A stretch of 64,000 bases of DNA from Halorussus lipolyticus (GTDB lineage Archaea; Halobacteriota; Halobacteria; Halobacteriales; Haladaptataceae): the NCBI RefSeq assembly GCF_029338375.1, contig NZ_CP119804.1, forward strand, positions 124,001-188,000. The letters are read 5' to 3'. Shown here piece by piece: positions 32,161 to 39,807 of the stretch. The notes under the pieces were generated by a model. It was not told the DNA's origin. It did no database searches and saw nothing but the letters and a program-made list of their open reading frames with translations. Both the position numbers and the translations under genes were made by a program. Position 1 is the first letter of the stretch; the number at the start of each line of letters is the position of its first letter.

Positions 32161-32517
32161 CTATTCGTTGCCGGCGACGAGGTCGCGGACTTGGTCGCCG
32201 CGGTCCTCGCCCGTGACGAACTTCGAGAGCGTCCACTGCAGGGCGTCCACGACGACGGCGAGGCCCTCGTCGGTGAGTTCGTACTGGTTGGTTCGCTTGT
32301 CGAGTTCGCTCTTCTCGACGTACCCCTTCTCGACCAGCGTGTCGAGGTTGGGGTACAGGCGGCCGTGGTTGACCTCCTCACCGTAGAAGTCTTCCAGCTC
32401 GCGCTTGATGGCGAGACCGTACATCGGCTCCTCGGAGAGGATGGTGAGGATGTTCTTCTGGAAGGCGGTAAGGTTGCGCGCGGTACTCGTCTCTGTGAGT
32501 GTCTGTGCCTCTGACAT
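32161..32517 (-). CDS. PadR family transcriptional regulator
   Basis: A 118-residue winged-helix protein. LTAFQKNILTILSEEPMYGL is the start of the PadR domain, AIKRELEDFYGEEVNHGRLY the recognition helix and YPNLDTLVEKGYVEKSELDK the wing. Its C-terminal helix is short, as in the PadR-s1 subgroup. The start at MSEAQTLTETS (32517) is chosen because the 30 codons upstream are not conserved-looking and cross the promoter. Convergent with the rnhA operon; the target is unknown. Confidence 0.9.
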   Translation of the reverse strand: MSEAQTLTETSTARNLTAFQKNILTILSEEPMYGLAIKRELEDFYGEEVNHGRLYPNLDTLVEKGYVEKSELDKRTNQYELTDEGLAVVVDALQWTLSKFVTGEDRGDQVRDLVAGNE

Positions 32518-32743
32518 AGACTCTGACACCCTGCGATTTGTCACGATGGTATTTAATCCTTCCTCACTCGGTCGGAGGTTCCATAGTTTATCGGCGAGTT
32601 GTATCACCGATTTTTATGTATCTTAAGTTGGTCCCTGAAAATTGGCTTTAGCTGTCACGCATTTTTCCTCTTTGGCCGACGTGAATCGACGGCCCGATGC
32701 CGAAAGTACTATCCGGACTTCGGACGGATTTTCGGACTGCACC

Positions 32744-33277
32744 ATGGCTAACCTCTGGGAAGACTTAGAGACTGGACCGAACCCACCTGAGGAGATTTAC
32801 GCGGTCGTCGAGTGTCTCAAAGGCGAGCGAAACAAGTACGAGTACGACAAGGACATCCCCGGCGTCGTCCTCGACCGTGTTCTCCACAGCAACGTCCACT
32901 ACCCGAGCGACTACGGCTTCATCCCGCAATCCTACTACGACGACGAGGACCCCTTCGACGTGCTGGTCCTCGTGGAAGACCAGACTTTCCCCGGTTGCGT
33001 CATCGAGGCCCGTCCGGTCGCGCTCATGAAGATGGACGACGACGGCGAGCAGGACGACAAAGTCATCGCCGTCCCCTCGGAGGACCCGCGCTACGACAAC
33101 GTGCAGGACGTCGAGGACCTCACCGAACAGCAGAAAGACGAAATCTCGGAGTTCTTCGAGACGTACAAGAACCTCGAAGAAGGCAAGCAGACCGAGACTC
33201 TCGGCTGGGAGGACAAGCAGTCCGCCCAAGACGCCATCGAACACGCGATGGACCTCTACGAGGAGAACTTCGCCTAA
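32744..33277 (+). CDS. ppa: Inorganic pyrophosphatase (family I)
   Basis: A 177-residue soluble enzyme that hydrolyses PPi to two phosphates, pulling biosynthetic reactions forward. ERNKYEYDKD and VHYPSDYGFIPQSYYDDEDP lead into DEDPFDVLVL, the DxDPxD metal-binding signature (about 64-73). The C-terminal helix HAMDLYEENFA is typical. Length fits archaeal PPases. Starts MANLWEDLETGPNPPEEIY. Single gene between PadR (divergent) and the DHH-like gene. Confidence 0.97.
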   Translation: MANLWEDLETGPNPPEEIYAVVECLKGERNKYEYDKDIPGVVLDRVLHSNVHYPSDYGFIPQSYYDDEDPFDVLVLVEDQTFPGCVIEARPVALMKMDDDGEQDDKVIAVPSEDPRYDNVQDVEDLTEQQKDEISEFFETYKNLEEGKQTETLGWEDKQSAQDAIEHAMDLYEENFA

Positions 33278-33365
33278 CTTCTCCGGCAATTTCCGGTTTC
33301 TGACAGTCTCAGACACCGGATACCTGCCAGAAACTATTTGACGGTGGCCTGAACAAGCCGAAGCG

Positions 33366-34481
33366 ATGGCTTTCGGGTCTGCGCTCGGCGGTGTCGAGAT
33401 AATTGCGGTAGCGGTGACGCTCTTGCTCTCGGGTGGACTGGCCGTCTACGCCGTCCAATCGGTCAACGACTGGCGACGAGACGACGATGACGAACCAATT
33501 GATGCGCTCAAAAACACGATTGCGGGCCAGAACCGGGTGGCGCTCGTGGTGCCCGAAGGGCCGAGTATCGACGCGCTGTCGGCCGCGGTCGGGTTACAGA
33601 CCCTCTGCACCGAGTGGGGCGTCACCGCCCGCCTCTACGCCGAGGGGCCGGTCACGGGCGAGGACAGCAAGACCTTCTGCAACATCTTCGACCTCGAACT
33701 CTCGGTCATCGGCGACGGGGCCGACGAACTCACCGACGCCGACGCCGCAGTCGCAGTCGGCGGCGGTGGCGGCGTGCCCCGACTCTCGAACAACCCGCCG
33801 GTCGTCGCCGTGATTCGTCACCGACCGACCGCCGAGGAGAACATCCTCACGGTCACCCCGACCGACGACGGTTCGACCGCCACGACGGTCACGCGCCTGC
33901 TGGAATCCGAGGCGGTCGTCCCCGACCAGCGAATCGCCACGGCGCTCCTCCACGGCATCCGTGCCGGAACCCGCGAGTTCCGGCGGGCGAACGGGACCCG
34001 AGACTACGAGGCCGCCGGATTCCTCCACACCTACGCCGACCTCGGCCGCATCGAGGACCTCCGGTCGCCGGGCATGAGCGGCGACACCTTCGACGTTATC
34101 AGCGACGCCATCGCCAACCGCGAGCGCCGGGCGAGTTTCGCCGTCACGAACGTCGGGGCGGTCCCCTCGGTCTCCGCCCTCGAAGAAGCGGCCGACACGA
34201 TGCTCCGCCTCGAAGGCGTCTCGACCGCCGCCGTCTTCGGCATCCACGAGGAGACCATCGTGGTCTCCTGCCGGGCCGAGGACGTGCGGACCAACGCCTT
34301 CGACATTCTGGACACCGCGTTCGAGACCAGCGAAACCACCGGCGGGAACACCGACGCCGCGACTGCGCGGGTCCCCCTCGGCCTGTTCGCGCAGGTCAAC
34401 GGCGAACACGAGGAGACGCTGGACATGCTCATCGACGCGAGTACCCGGAAGGCGCTTTTCGAGGCCTTTGAATCGTCGTAA
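33366..34481 (+). CDS. DHH-family paralogue lacking the catalytic motifs
   Basis: A 371-residue protein with one N-terminal TM helix (about 10-30), clearly related along its whole length to the DHH phosphoesterase at 11807-12994. For example, SFAVTNVGAVPSVSALEEAA and LRLEGVSTAAVFGIHEETIV match SFAVSDVGRISNADAIPQAA and LQLEGVTAVVVFGRRDDTVH. The metal ligands are gone: NPDPDA becomes EGPSIDA (64-70), VLVDHN becomes AVAVGGG (128-134), VVDHH becomes AVIRH (148-152), and the GGH of DHHA1 is absent. Likely a binding or regulatory pseudoenzyme. The reading frame is intact, so it is not a pseudogene. Confidence 0.88.
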   Translation: MAFGSALGGVEIIAVAVTLLLSGGLAVYAVQSVNDWRRDDDDEPIDALKNTIAGQNRVALVVPEGPSIDALSAAVGLQTLCTEWGVTARLYAEGPVTGEDSKTFCNIFDLELSVIGDGADELTDADAAVAVGGGGGVPRLSNNPPVVAVIRHRPTAEENILTVTPTDDGSTATTVTRLLESEAVVPDQRIATALLHGIRAGTREFRRANGTRDYEAAGFLHTYADLGRIEDLRSPGMSGDTFDVISDAIANRERRASFAVTNVGAVPSVSALEEAADTMLRLEGVSTAAVFGIHEETIVVSCRAEDVRTNAFDILDTAFETSETTGGNTDAATARVPLGLFAQVNGEHEETLDMLIDASTRKALFEAFESS

Positions 34482-34553
34482 TCCCGTATTTCTGTTCTGT
34501 CTTCATCGGTCGATTTTGCGACACTAATTTCGGCGAGTTCGTCGTAAACCGGT

Positions 34554-34588
34554 CTTCTGAAGCCCCCGGTCGGTCGCTTTATCCACCC
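34554..34588 (-). repeat. Dispersed intergenic motif, copy D
   Basis: The minus strand reads GGGTGGATAAAGCGACCGA, then CCGGGGGCTTCAGAAG. It ends like copy A (GGGCTTCAGAAG) but is the most degenerate copy in its middle. Confidence 0.55.
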
Positions 34589-34697
34589 AGACAGTCGCCT
34601 GTTCCGCCGAGCGTTCGCCGATAGAGGTCCCGTTTCCGTTTCGCCCGGAGGTTCAAATATCAAACCGCGGCCAACCCTCTCCATGACCTGAGAGTCG

Positions 34698-34740
34698 CCG
34701 CGGAGGAGTCAGCGAAATCGGCGGTGCGACTCCTCCGCGG
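34698..34740. repeat. 13-bp perfect inverted repeat upstream of nreA
   Basis: CCGCGGAGGAGTC (34698-34710) and GACTCCTCCGCGG (34728-34740) pair perfectly around a 17-nt loop. A related 11-bp repeat with the core GACTCC-GCGG lies at 36832-36862. It could end transcription of the DHH-like gene or act as a protein-binding site; no T-run follows. Confidence 0.75.
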
Positions 34741-34831
34741 ATGGAAAGCACCACCTGCAAGCCCCAACCAGATAGCGACTGCTGGACCGCGCGAGTAAGG
34801 TTCAAATCGCTCGGGTCCCAAACAGCGACGA

Positions 34832-36091
34832 ATGCGTCTCGACGAGTACATCGAGGGCCTCGGCCCCGACGAATCCGACCGCAAGCGTCGCCTCGCCGAG
34901 GAGAAGTCCTACGAGATTCTCGACTACGTTGAGGACTTCCAAGACCGGTTCTCGGAGGTCACGCAGGGCGACTCGCTGGTCGGTAGCACCTCGCCCTCGG
35001 TGTTCGTCGGGCGGTCGAACTACCCCAACGTCTCGACGGGCATCCTCTCGCCGGTGGGCGAGGAGGACCGCGCCTCGGAGTTCACCACCGACAGCGAGTG
35101 GTACGAGCGCGGACTGGACATCGACAACGTGCTTCAGTACCGGACCGGCCTGCTGAACTCCAACCACTCGGCGGACGTGGACAACGTCAGCGACGCGTGG
35201 GACGGATTCGTCGGCACTCAGCGAGAGGTCGCCATCGCCGACCGACCGGTAGACGTGGAAATCGGCCTCTCGGACTCGCTGGACCTCGATTTGGACGTGG
35301 ACGACATCACGACGCCCACCGGTCCCTCGGCCCGCGCCACGTCGGCGGACCTCACCGAGAACCCTCACGTCCCGCGGCCAGTCAAGAAGACCTTGGAGGA
35401 CGACGACTGGCAAGCCCAAGGCGCGATGGCCTACCTCTACCGCAGAGGCTTCGACGTCTACGAAATCAACGACATCCTCTCGGCCGGTGCGCTCGGCAGA
35501 GGCCAGAATCGGCGACTCGTCCCGACGCGGTGGTCCATCACCGCGGTTGACGACACCATCGGCCAGTTCCTCCGCGGCCAGATTCGGGACCGGCCGAGTA
35601 TCGACCAGACGCAGGTCTGGGTCAACGAGTACATGGGCAACCGCTACTGGGTGATTCTCACGCCCGGCCAGTGGGAGTACGAACTGGTCGAGATGAAGGC
35701 CCCCGGAAGCATCTGGAATCAGGACCCCAACGGCGAGACGTGGATGGGGAGCGCCCACGAGGGCTACGAGGGCCGAACCGGCTACGTCGAGGAGACCGCC
35801 GGGGCCTACTACGCTTCTCGCCTCGCAGTCCTCGAACACCTCGAATCGGTCGGCCGACAGGCCAAGTGTCTGGTCCTCCGGGAGGTCTCGGACGACTACT
35901 GGGCACCGGTCGGCGTCTGGCAAATCCGCGAGAGCGTCCGCAACGCCTTCGAAGGCGAGTTCGGCGAGGCCGAGACCTTCCACGGCGCAGTCCGGGAAAT
36001 CGCGCCCCAGTTACCGGTCTCGCTCGCCGGCCTCCGGCGCAAGTCCCACATGTTGTCGGGGCTACAGGCCAACCTCGCGGACTTCTCCTGA
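34832..36091 (+). CDS. nreA: DNA repair protein NreA
   Basis: A 419-residue archaeal protein implicated in repair of mitomycin-type DNA damage and known to interact with PCNA in Haloferax. MRLDEYIEGLGPDESDRKRR begins the family's N-domain. FVGRSNYPNVSTGILSP, YEINDILSAGALGRGQNRRL and GEGWE-like strands follow. The last residues QANLADFS form a near-PIP box (QxxLxxF) at 412-419. No N-terminal zinc finger is present, as is usual in halophiles. Single gene. Confidence 0.92.
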   Translation: MRLDEYIEGLGPDESDRKRRLAEEKSYEILDYVEDFQDRFSEVTQGDSLVGSTSPSVFVGRSNYPNVSTGILSPVGEEDRASEFTTDSEWYERGLDIDNVLQYRTGLLNSNHSADVDNVSDAWDGFVGTQREVAIADRPVDVEIGLSDSLDLDLDVDDITTPTGPSARATSADLTENPHVPRPVKKTLEDDDWQAQGAMAYLYRRGFDVYEINDILSAGALGRGQNRRLVPTRWSITAVDDTIGQFLRGQIRDRPSIDQTQVWVNEYMGNRYWVILTPGQWEYELVEMKAPGSIWNQDPNGETWMGSAHEGYEGRTGYVEETAGAYYASRLAVLEHLESVGRQAKCLVLREVSDDYWAPVGVWQIRESVRNAFEGEFGEAETFHGAVREIAPQLPVSLAGLRRKSHMLSGLQANLADFS

Positions 36092-36100
36092 GGACCTGTC

Positions 36101-36769
36101 TCACTGCTCGGTCTCAGCGCCGCCGATGTCCAGCGTGACCGTCAGCGGACCGTCGGTCTCCTCGACTTCGATGGCTCCCGAGTAGCGATAGCTATCCACC
36201 GGGTCCGGGTTTCCCTGTATCGACCCGCCGACCTTCCCACTGACGACGTTGCCCTCGATAGTATCGACCCCGAGCGTGCCGGCGTCTTCGGTCTTCGCCA
36301 CCTGCCCGGAGACTCGGAACTCGTAGGCGACGCGCTCGTCTTCGGCTTCGAGGGTTATCGTGTTCGGGAGTGCGTCGTCAGTCGTCGTGTCTCTCACTAA
36401 CTCGCCGTCTACGTGGACCGTCCCGGCCCCGTCGAGGCGCAGGGTCACGAGTTCGCCGGTGAACCGAAACGAGTCCTCACGGCCGTCGAAGACCTCGCCT
36501 TTGACCGCGGTGCCGCCGAGAACGGCGTCCCGGTCGTCGGCGGTTTCGCCGCGCTCGACCGACCCGCTCACCCGAAACGTGTAGGTGACGGTCTCGCCCT
36601 CTGCCGCGCGGACGACGAGTTCGTGGTCCGCTTGGGCGCTCGCTGGGCCTGTTCGGGCGCTCCCGGCGTCGGCCATCAGCGGCAGTCCGACGACGGCCGC
36701 TCCTCGGAGGACGGTTCGGCGGTTCGGCGTCGCGTCTGTATCGTCTGTCACGGAGAATCCCGTTTCCAA
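36101..36769 (-). CDS. Tat-exported beta-rich protein, unknown function
   Basis: A 222-residue secreted protein. NRRTVLRGAAVVGLPLMADA is a Tat signal, with likely cleavage near SAQA. The mature part has two similar beta-strand units, VTYTFRVSGSVERGE and VAYEFRVSGQVAKTED, each followed by a G-D-rich segment (GGTAVKGEVFDGREDSFRFTG / GNVVSGKVGGSIQGN). This suggests an internal duplication. No enzyme motif. A GTG at 36751 is an alternative start six codons in. Convergent with nreA, 9 bp between stops. Confidence 0.8.
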   Translation of the reverse strand: METGFSVTDDTDATPNRRTVLRGAAVVGLPLMADAGSARTGPASAQADHELVVRAAEGETVTYTFRVSGSVERGETADDRDAVLGGTAVKGEVFDGREDSFRFTGELVTLRLDGAGTVHVDGELVRDTTTDDALPNTITLEAEDERVAYEFRVSGQVAKTEDAGTLGVDTIEGNVVSGKVGGSIQGNPDPVDSYRYSGAIEVEETDGPLTVTLDIGGAETEQ

Positions 36770-36831
36770 TCGGTCGTCCCGACGGAAACGTTCGATTGTC
36801 GCTTGCCGACAGAACGGGCGTAATTCCGAGG

Positions 36832-36862
36832 CGACTCCGCGGGCGAAGCAACCGCGGAGTCG
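36832..36862. repeat. 11-bp perfect inverted repeat
   Basis: CGACTCCGCGG (36832-36842) and CCGCGGAGTCG (36852-36862) flank a 9-nt loop. It lies between divergent promoters and resembles the longer repeat upstream of nreA. Confidence 0.7.
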
Positions 36863-36903
36863 GCGTGAGAAGACTTATTTCGCTGGTCGAACCAGTTCAG
36901 GGC

Positions 36904-37125
36904 ATGGTTCCGTTGGTCCTCGGCTTTCCGGGAGGGATGGAGTTGCTGGTCATCCTTCTCATCGCCGTCATCCTGTTCGGCATCCCAATCGTGCTGGTCG
37001 GCGGCGGTCTCTACCTCTATCGGAACGCGCAGTCGGACCGCCCGGCGAGCGACGAAATCGAGTCGCTCCGCGAGGAGGTCCGACAACTCCGCGAAGAAAT
37101 CCAAGAACTGGACGACGACCGATAG
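36904..37125 (+). CDS. TatA-like small membrane protein
   Basis: A 73-residue protein whose N-terminus MVPLVLGFPGGMELLVILLI looks like haloarchaeal TatA (short periplasmic start, PGG, hydrophobic helix). Instead of the FG-hinge plus amphipathic helix of TatA, it continues into a second hydrophobic part (IPIVLVGGGLYLYR) and then a short coiled coil (EIESLREEVRQLREEIQELDDD). It may assist Tat or scaffold another complex. ACTTATTT at about 36870-36877 serves as TATA. Its stop abuts the stop of the DUF302 gene. Confidence 0.72.
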   Translation: MVPLVLGFPGGMELLVILLIAVILFGIPIVLVGGGLYLYRNAQSDRPASDEIESLREEVRQLREEIQELDDDR

Positions 37126-37575
37126 CTACGCGGTGTCGAGGTTGGAGAAGGCCTCGTCTACGAACTCGCCGGTATCGCTCACGATGTCCTCCCACTCGTC
37201 GTCGTCGGGGGCCATCCCGACGAGGCGGGCGATTCGCATGATGCTGACGTGGTAGACGGTCTGGACGCCGGGTTCCTCCTCCCAGACGACGACGTTGCAC
37301 GGGAACAGCGCGCCGATGCGGTTGTCGCTGGCGTCGAGCGCCCGGTCGGCCATGTTGGGATTGCACGCACCCAACACGTAGTAGTTGTCCCGACCGGCGT
37401 CGATTTTCTCGTTCAGCATGTCGGAGGCCGAGAACTCGGTGGCGACGCCGAACCCGGCGTCGGTGAAGGCCTCGCGGACGTGTTCGACCGCTTCGTCGTG
37501 GTCCATTTCGAGCGTCGCGCGCTCCTCGCCGATGTCCTCGGCGTCGAGCGCCGAGGGGTCGATTGCAAGACTCAT
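37126..37575 (-). CDS. DUF302 family protein
   Basis: A 149-residue soluble protein. The DUF302 core shows HDEAVEHVREAFTDAGFGV, YVLGACNPNMADRALDA, IGALFPCNVVVWEE and VSIMRIARLVGMAPDDDEW, the last two with the conserved Cys and the PC-N-V motif. DUF302 proteins are small dimers of unknown function, sometimes linked to oxidative or metal stress. The ATG at 37575 follows a likely leader; convergent with the TatA-like gene with no gap. Confidence 0.88.
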   Translation of the reverse strand: MSLAIDPSALDAEDIGEERATLEMDHDEAVEHVREAFTDAGFGVATEFSASDMLNEKIDAGRDNYYVLGACNPNMADRALDASDNRIGALFPCNVVVWEEEPGVQTVYHVSIMRIARLVGMAPDDDEWEDIVSDTGEFVDEAFSNLDTA

Positions 37576-37725
37576 GCAAGACTCCTTTCGCGGTGCAGAG
37601 TGATAAAGTCGTTCCCGTCTCGGGTTCGGCGCTCGGCCGGGGCAATCAGAACCCACGAAAGAGAATTGAAATTGTTTTCTTTAGATAGGGTTTGATTGCT
37701 TGCGTTCGTGGCGAACACCGTCCGA

Positions 37726-38406
37726 CTAAATCGGAATCGGGAGCCACGACAGCCACCGAACCACGCGCTCGGGGGCCAACAAGGGCGGGTGAAGCACTAG
37801 CCAGTCCAGCACGCCCAGTCCGACGCCGTGGGCCACCACCGAGGGCAGGATGGAGTTGCTCTTGTAGTCCACCGCGCCGAACAGCACGTCGGTCGGTCCC
37901 GACAGCATCAGTTCGATTGGCGGCTTGTACATGTGGTGGAAAGCGTAGACGACGGGGCTGATGAACACGCTCTTGAACCCGATTTCGCGCACGCCGACGC
38001 AGAGCAGGCCCCGGTAGTAGGTTTCGGCCGCCAGCGCGACGACGAACTGGGCGGCGGCGTGGGGCAGAAACTCCCCGAGCGCGGCGCTGGTCTCCCACAT
38101 CGGGTAGTAGGCCCGAATCGTCGGAAGCGACGACCCGACGACGTAGAAGGGGACGACGAACAGCGAGAGCAAGAGGGTGTTGCGAATCGCGGTCCGGTCC
38201 ACGCGATAGCCGAGGTGGCGGCCGTGTCGGACCGCCAGCGCGAGGGGCGCGAGAATGTAGACGATTGTATCTCGGACGAGTCGCTCGTCGAGTCCGCGCA
38301 CGTCCCACGTCATCCACACCGCGGTCAGGACGGCCCCGGCGACGAGCGCGCGCTGGACCCAACTTAGCCGGGCGACGCCCCGGCGGACCGACCGAGCGGC
38401 CGACAC
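37726..38406 (-). CDS. CPBP-family intramembrane protease
   Basis: A 226-residue membrane protein with about 6 TM segments. LAAETYYRGLLCVGVREIG (about 123-141) is the ExxxR-type glutamate motif of CPBP/Rce1 glutamic proteases. VVYAFHHMYKPP and SVVAHGVGLGVLDWL hold the later His residues. Haloarchaeal members may process surface or bacteriocin-like peptides; the substrate is unknown. Its start lies 1 bp after the stop of the DUF5789 gene upstream, so they are an operon. Confidence 0.85.
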   Translation of the reverse strand: MSAARSVRRGVARLSWVQRALVAGAVLTAVWMTWDVRGLDERLVRDTIVYILAPLALAVRHGRHLGYRVDRTAIRNTLLLSLFVVPFYVVGSSLPTIRAYYPMWETSAALGEFLPHAAAQFVVALAAETYYRGLLCVGVREIGFKSVFISPVVYAFHHMYKPPIELMLSGPTDVLFGAVDYKSNSILPSVVAHGVGLGVLDWLVLHPPLLAPERVVRWLSWLPIPI

Positions 38407-38407
38407 G

Positions 38408-38698
38408 CTACTCGTCGGCGGTCGGAACCGGACCGGTGCCGACGGCCGACCGGACGCCGTTGGTGAACTCCCGTTTGCTCTGGAAGTACGTCTCGTCTAC
38501 CTCCGCGAGGACGTCGGCCAACTCTCGGGGGCCGTCGGGCGTCCGGATGACCGCGCCCTCCTCCTTTTCGAGAATCTTGCTCTTTTGAATCGGCCAGTAG
38601 AGTCGAGCGGCGACGCGCGCGAGCGGCGCTCCCTCGACGGGTTCGCCCTCGCCGAGTTCGACGGCGGGTTCTGCTTCTTCCTCGTTGTCGTCAGCCAT
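38408..38698 (-). CDS. DUF5789 family protein
   Basis: A 96-residue acidic protein. The conserved core is GEPVEGAPLARVAARLYWPI followed by IRTPDGPRELADVLAEVDET and YFQSKREFTNGVRSAVG, the pattern of DUF5789, a small nucleic-acid-like or adaptor fold found across haloarchaea. First gene of a two-gene operon with the CPBP protease. Function unknown. Confidence 0.87.
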   Translation of the reverse strand: MADDNEEEAEPAVELGEGEPVEGAPLARVAARLYWPIQKSKILEKEEGAVIRTPDGPRELADVLAEVDETYFQSKREFTNGVRSAVGTGPVPTADE

Positions 38699-38752
38699 AC
38701 GCCGCGATTCGAATCCCGAGGGATTAGTGCTTTCGGAAAGACCTTTAGCAAA

Positions 38753-39049
38753 CTACTCGCGGACGACGACGTAGCCGTCGCTGTAGACGGTGACTTCGTA
38801 ATCCAGAAGCGAGAATACGACGTGACCGCTCCCGCGGGGCATCCCGTTGTGTCGGTCACTGAATAGGTTGTCGAGCGCGTCGGGGTCGATTTGGTCGTAT
38901 AGCGGCGTGCCGATTTCGGCGGGGTCCACGTCGGCGGCGTCCGCGACCGCATCCACGACCGCGGCGCTGAGCGGCCGGTCGCGGTCGTAGGTTTCGCTCT
39001 CCGTGATACCGTGTGTCTCGTTGAGGTTCTCGGTCACGTTTTCACTCAT
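38753..39049 (-). CDS. HalOD1-type output domain protein
   Basis: A 98-residue protein consisting almost only of the haloarchaeal output domain 1: LSAAVVDAVADAADVDPAEI, PLYDQIDPDALDNLFSDR, then strands GHVVFSLLDYEVTVYSDGYV. HalOD1 often sits at the end of sensory proteins, and stand-alone copies are abundant and presumed regulatory. A TATA-like TTATACACTG box lies about 50 nt upstream. Monocistronic. Confidence 0.87.
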   Translation of the reverse strand: MSENVTENLNETHGITESETYDRDRPLSAAVVDAVADAADVDPAEIGTPLYDQIDPDALDNLFSDRHNGMPRGSGHVVFSLLDYEVTVYSDGYVVVRE

Positions 39050-39158
39050 TTGTCATCTTCCTCCGAACAGTCGAAGCTACTCAACTTTGCTGTATCAGTG
39101 TATAAAAATTCATCGCATTGCTTTGAATAAGTTGTTCGAGTGTCAGTACTGGTGCCGT

Positions 39159-39749
39159 CTACTCCGCCTCGTAGTCGCCGCCGTACTTCATGAAGAAGTA
39201 GGCGAGCGCGATGACAGAAATCATCGCGGCCATCGTGACGATGCCGACGACCCGCGCGCTCTCCGGGATTCCGGGGACGCCGCCGCCGTCGCCGCCGCCT
39301 TCCCCGCCCGCGTCGGCCGAGACGGTGAGTTCCGCAATCATCCCGGCCGTCTCGTGCGGGATGCAGAAGTAGCCGTAGGTCCCTTCGACTTCGAAGGTGT
39401 ACTGGTACGACTCGCCACCGGGAACGTCGCCCTCCGGGTAGGCGCTCCGGGCGGCCTCCTCGCTGTCGAATCCCCCTGACGCGAAGTAGTCGGCTTCGTC
39501 GGGAATCTCGTCCTCGTAGGCGGTCACGGAGTGGCCGACGCTCCCGACGTTCTCCCAGACGACGGTGGTTCCGGGCGTGACGGTGGCCTCGTCCGGGTCG
39601 AAGACGAGGCCGTCGGTCATGTCGATGACGCGCTGATTGTCCTGCACACTGGCCTCGGCTTTGCCCGCGGCGTAGGACGAGGCCACGGTTCCTGCGGCCA
39701 CCCCGAGAAATCCGCGCCGAGAAACTGCGGTCGAACTGTCTCCCCCCAT
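39159..39749 (-). CDS. Halocyanin-like blue copper protein
   Basis: A 196-residue membrane-bound electron carrier. SRRGFLGVAAGTVASSYAAG is a Tat signal. The plastocyanin domain has VVWENVGSVGHSVTAYEDE (first His ligand) and YFCIPHETAGM (Cys, His, Met ligands, about 126-136). A Gly/Asp linker then leads to one C-terminal TM helix (VVGIVTMAAMISVIALAYFF), so the domain faces outward. Such proteins shuttle electrons to terminal oxidases. Single gene. Confidence 0.92.
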   Translation of the reverse strand: MGGDSSTAVSRRGFLGVAAGTVASSYAAGKAEASVQDNQRVIDMTDGLVFDPDEATVTPGTTVVWENVGSVGHSVTAYEDEIPDEADYFASGGFDSEEAARSAYPEGDVPGGESYQYTFEVEGTYGYFCIPHETAGMIAELTVSADAGGEGGGDGGGVPGIPESARVVGIVTMAAMISVIALAYFFMKYGGDYEAE

Positions 39750-39807
39750 CCAGAGGTATCTCTACTCCGACTACCAAAGTTGTTGCCCCGCGTAGGGATG
39801 TCGGCTG

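Larger units (their letters stand above)
34482..34831. other. Gap with dispersed motif copy D and a strong hairpin
   Basis: Holds copy D of the dispersed motif (34554-34588), CCGAGCGTTCG at 34607-34617 (whose complement CGAACGCTCGG recurs near copy C), and a 13-bp inverted repeat at 34698-34740. GGTTCAAAT at about 34799-34807 is a plausible TATA region for nreA. No gene. Confidence 0.6.

Noticed and set aside
36904..37125. Calling this gene tatA outright
   Set aside because: Only the first 20 residues look like TatA; the hinge and amphipathic helix are missing, so it is named TatA-like.
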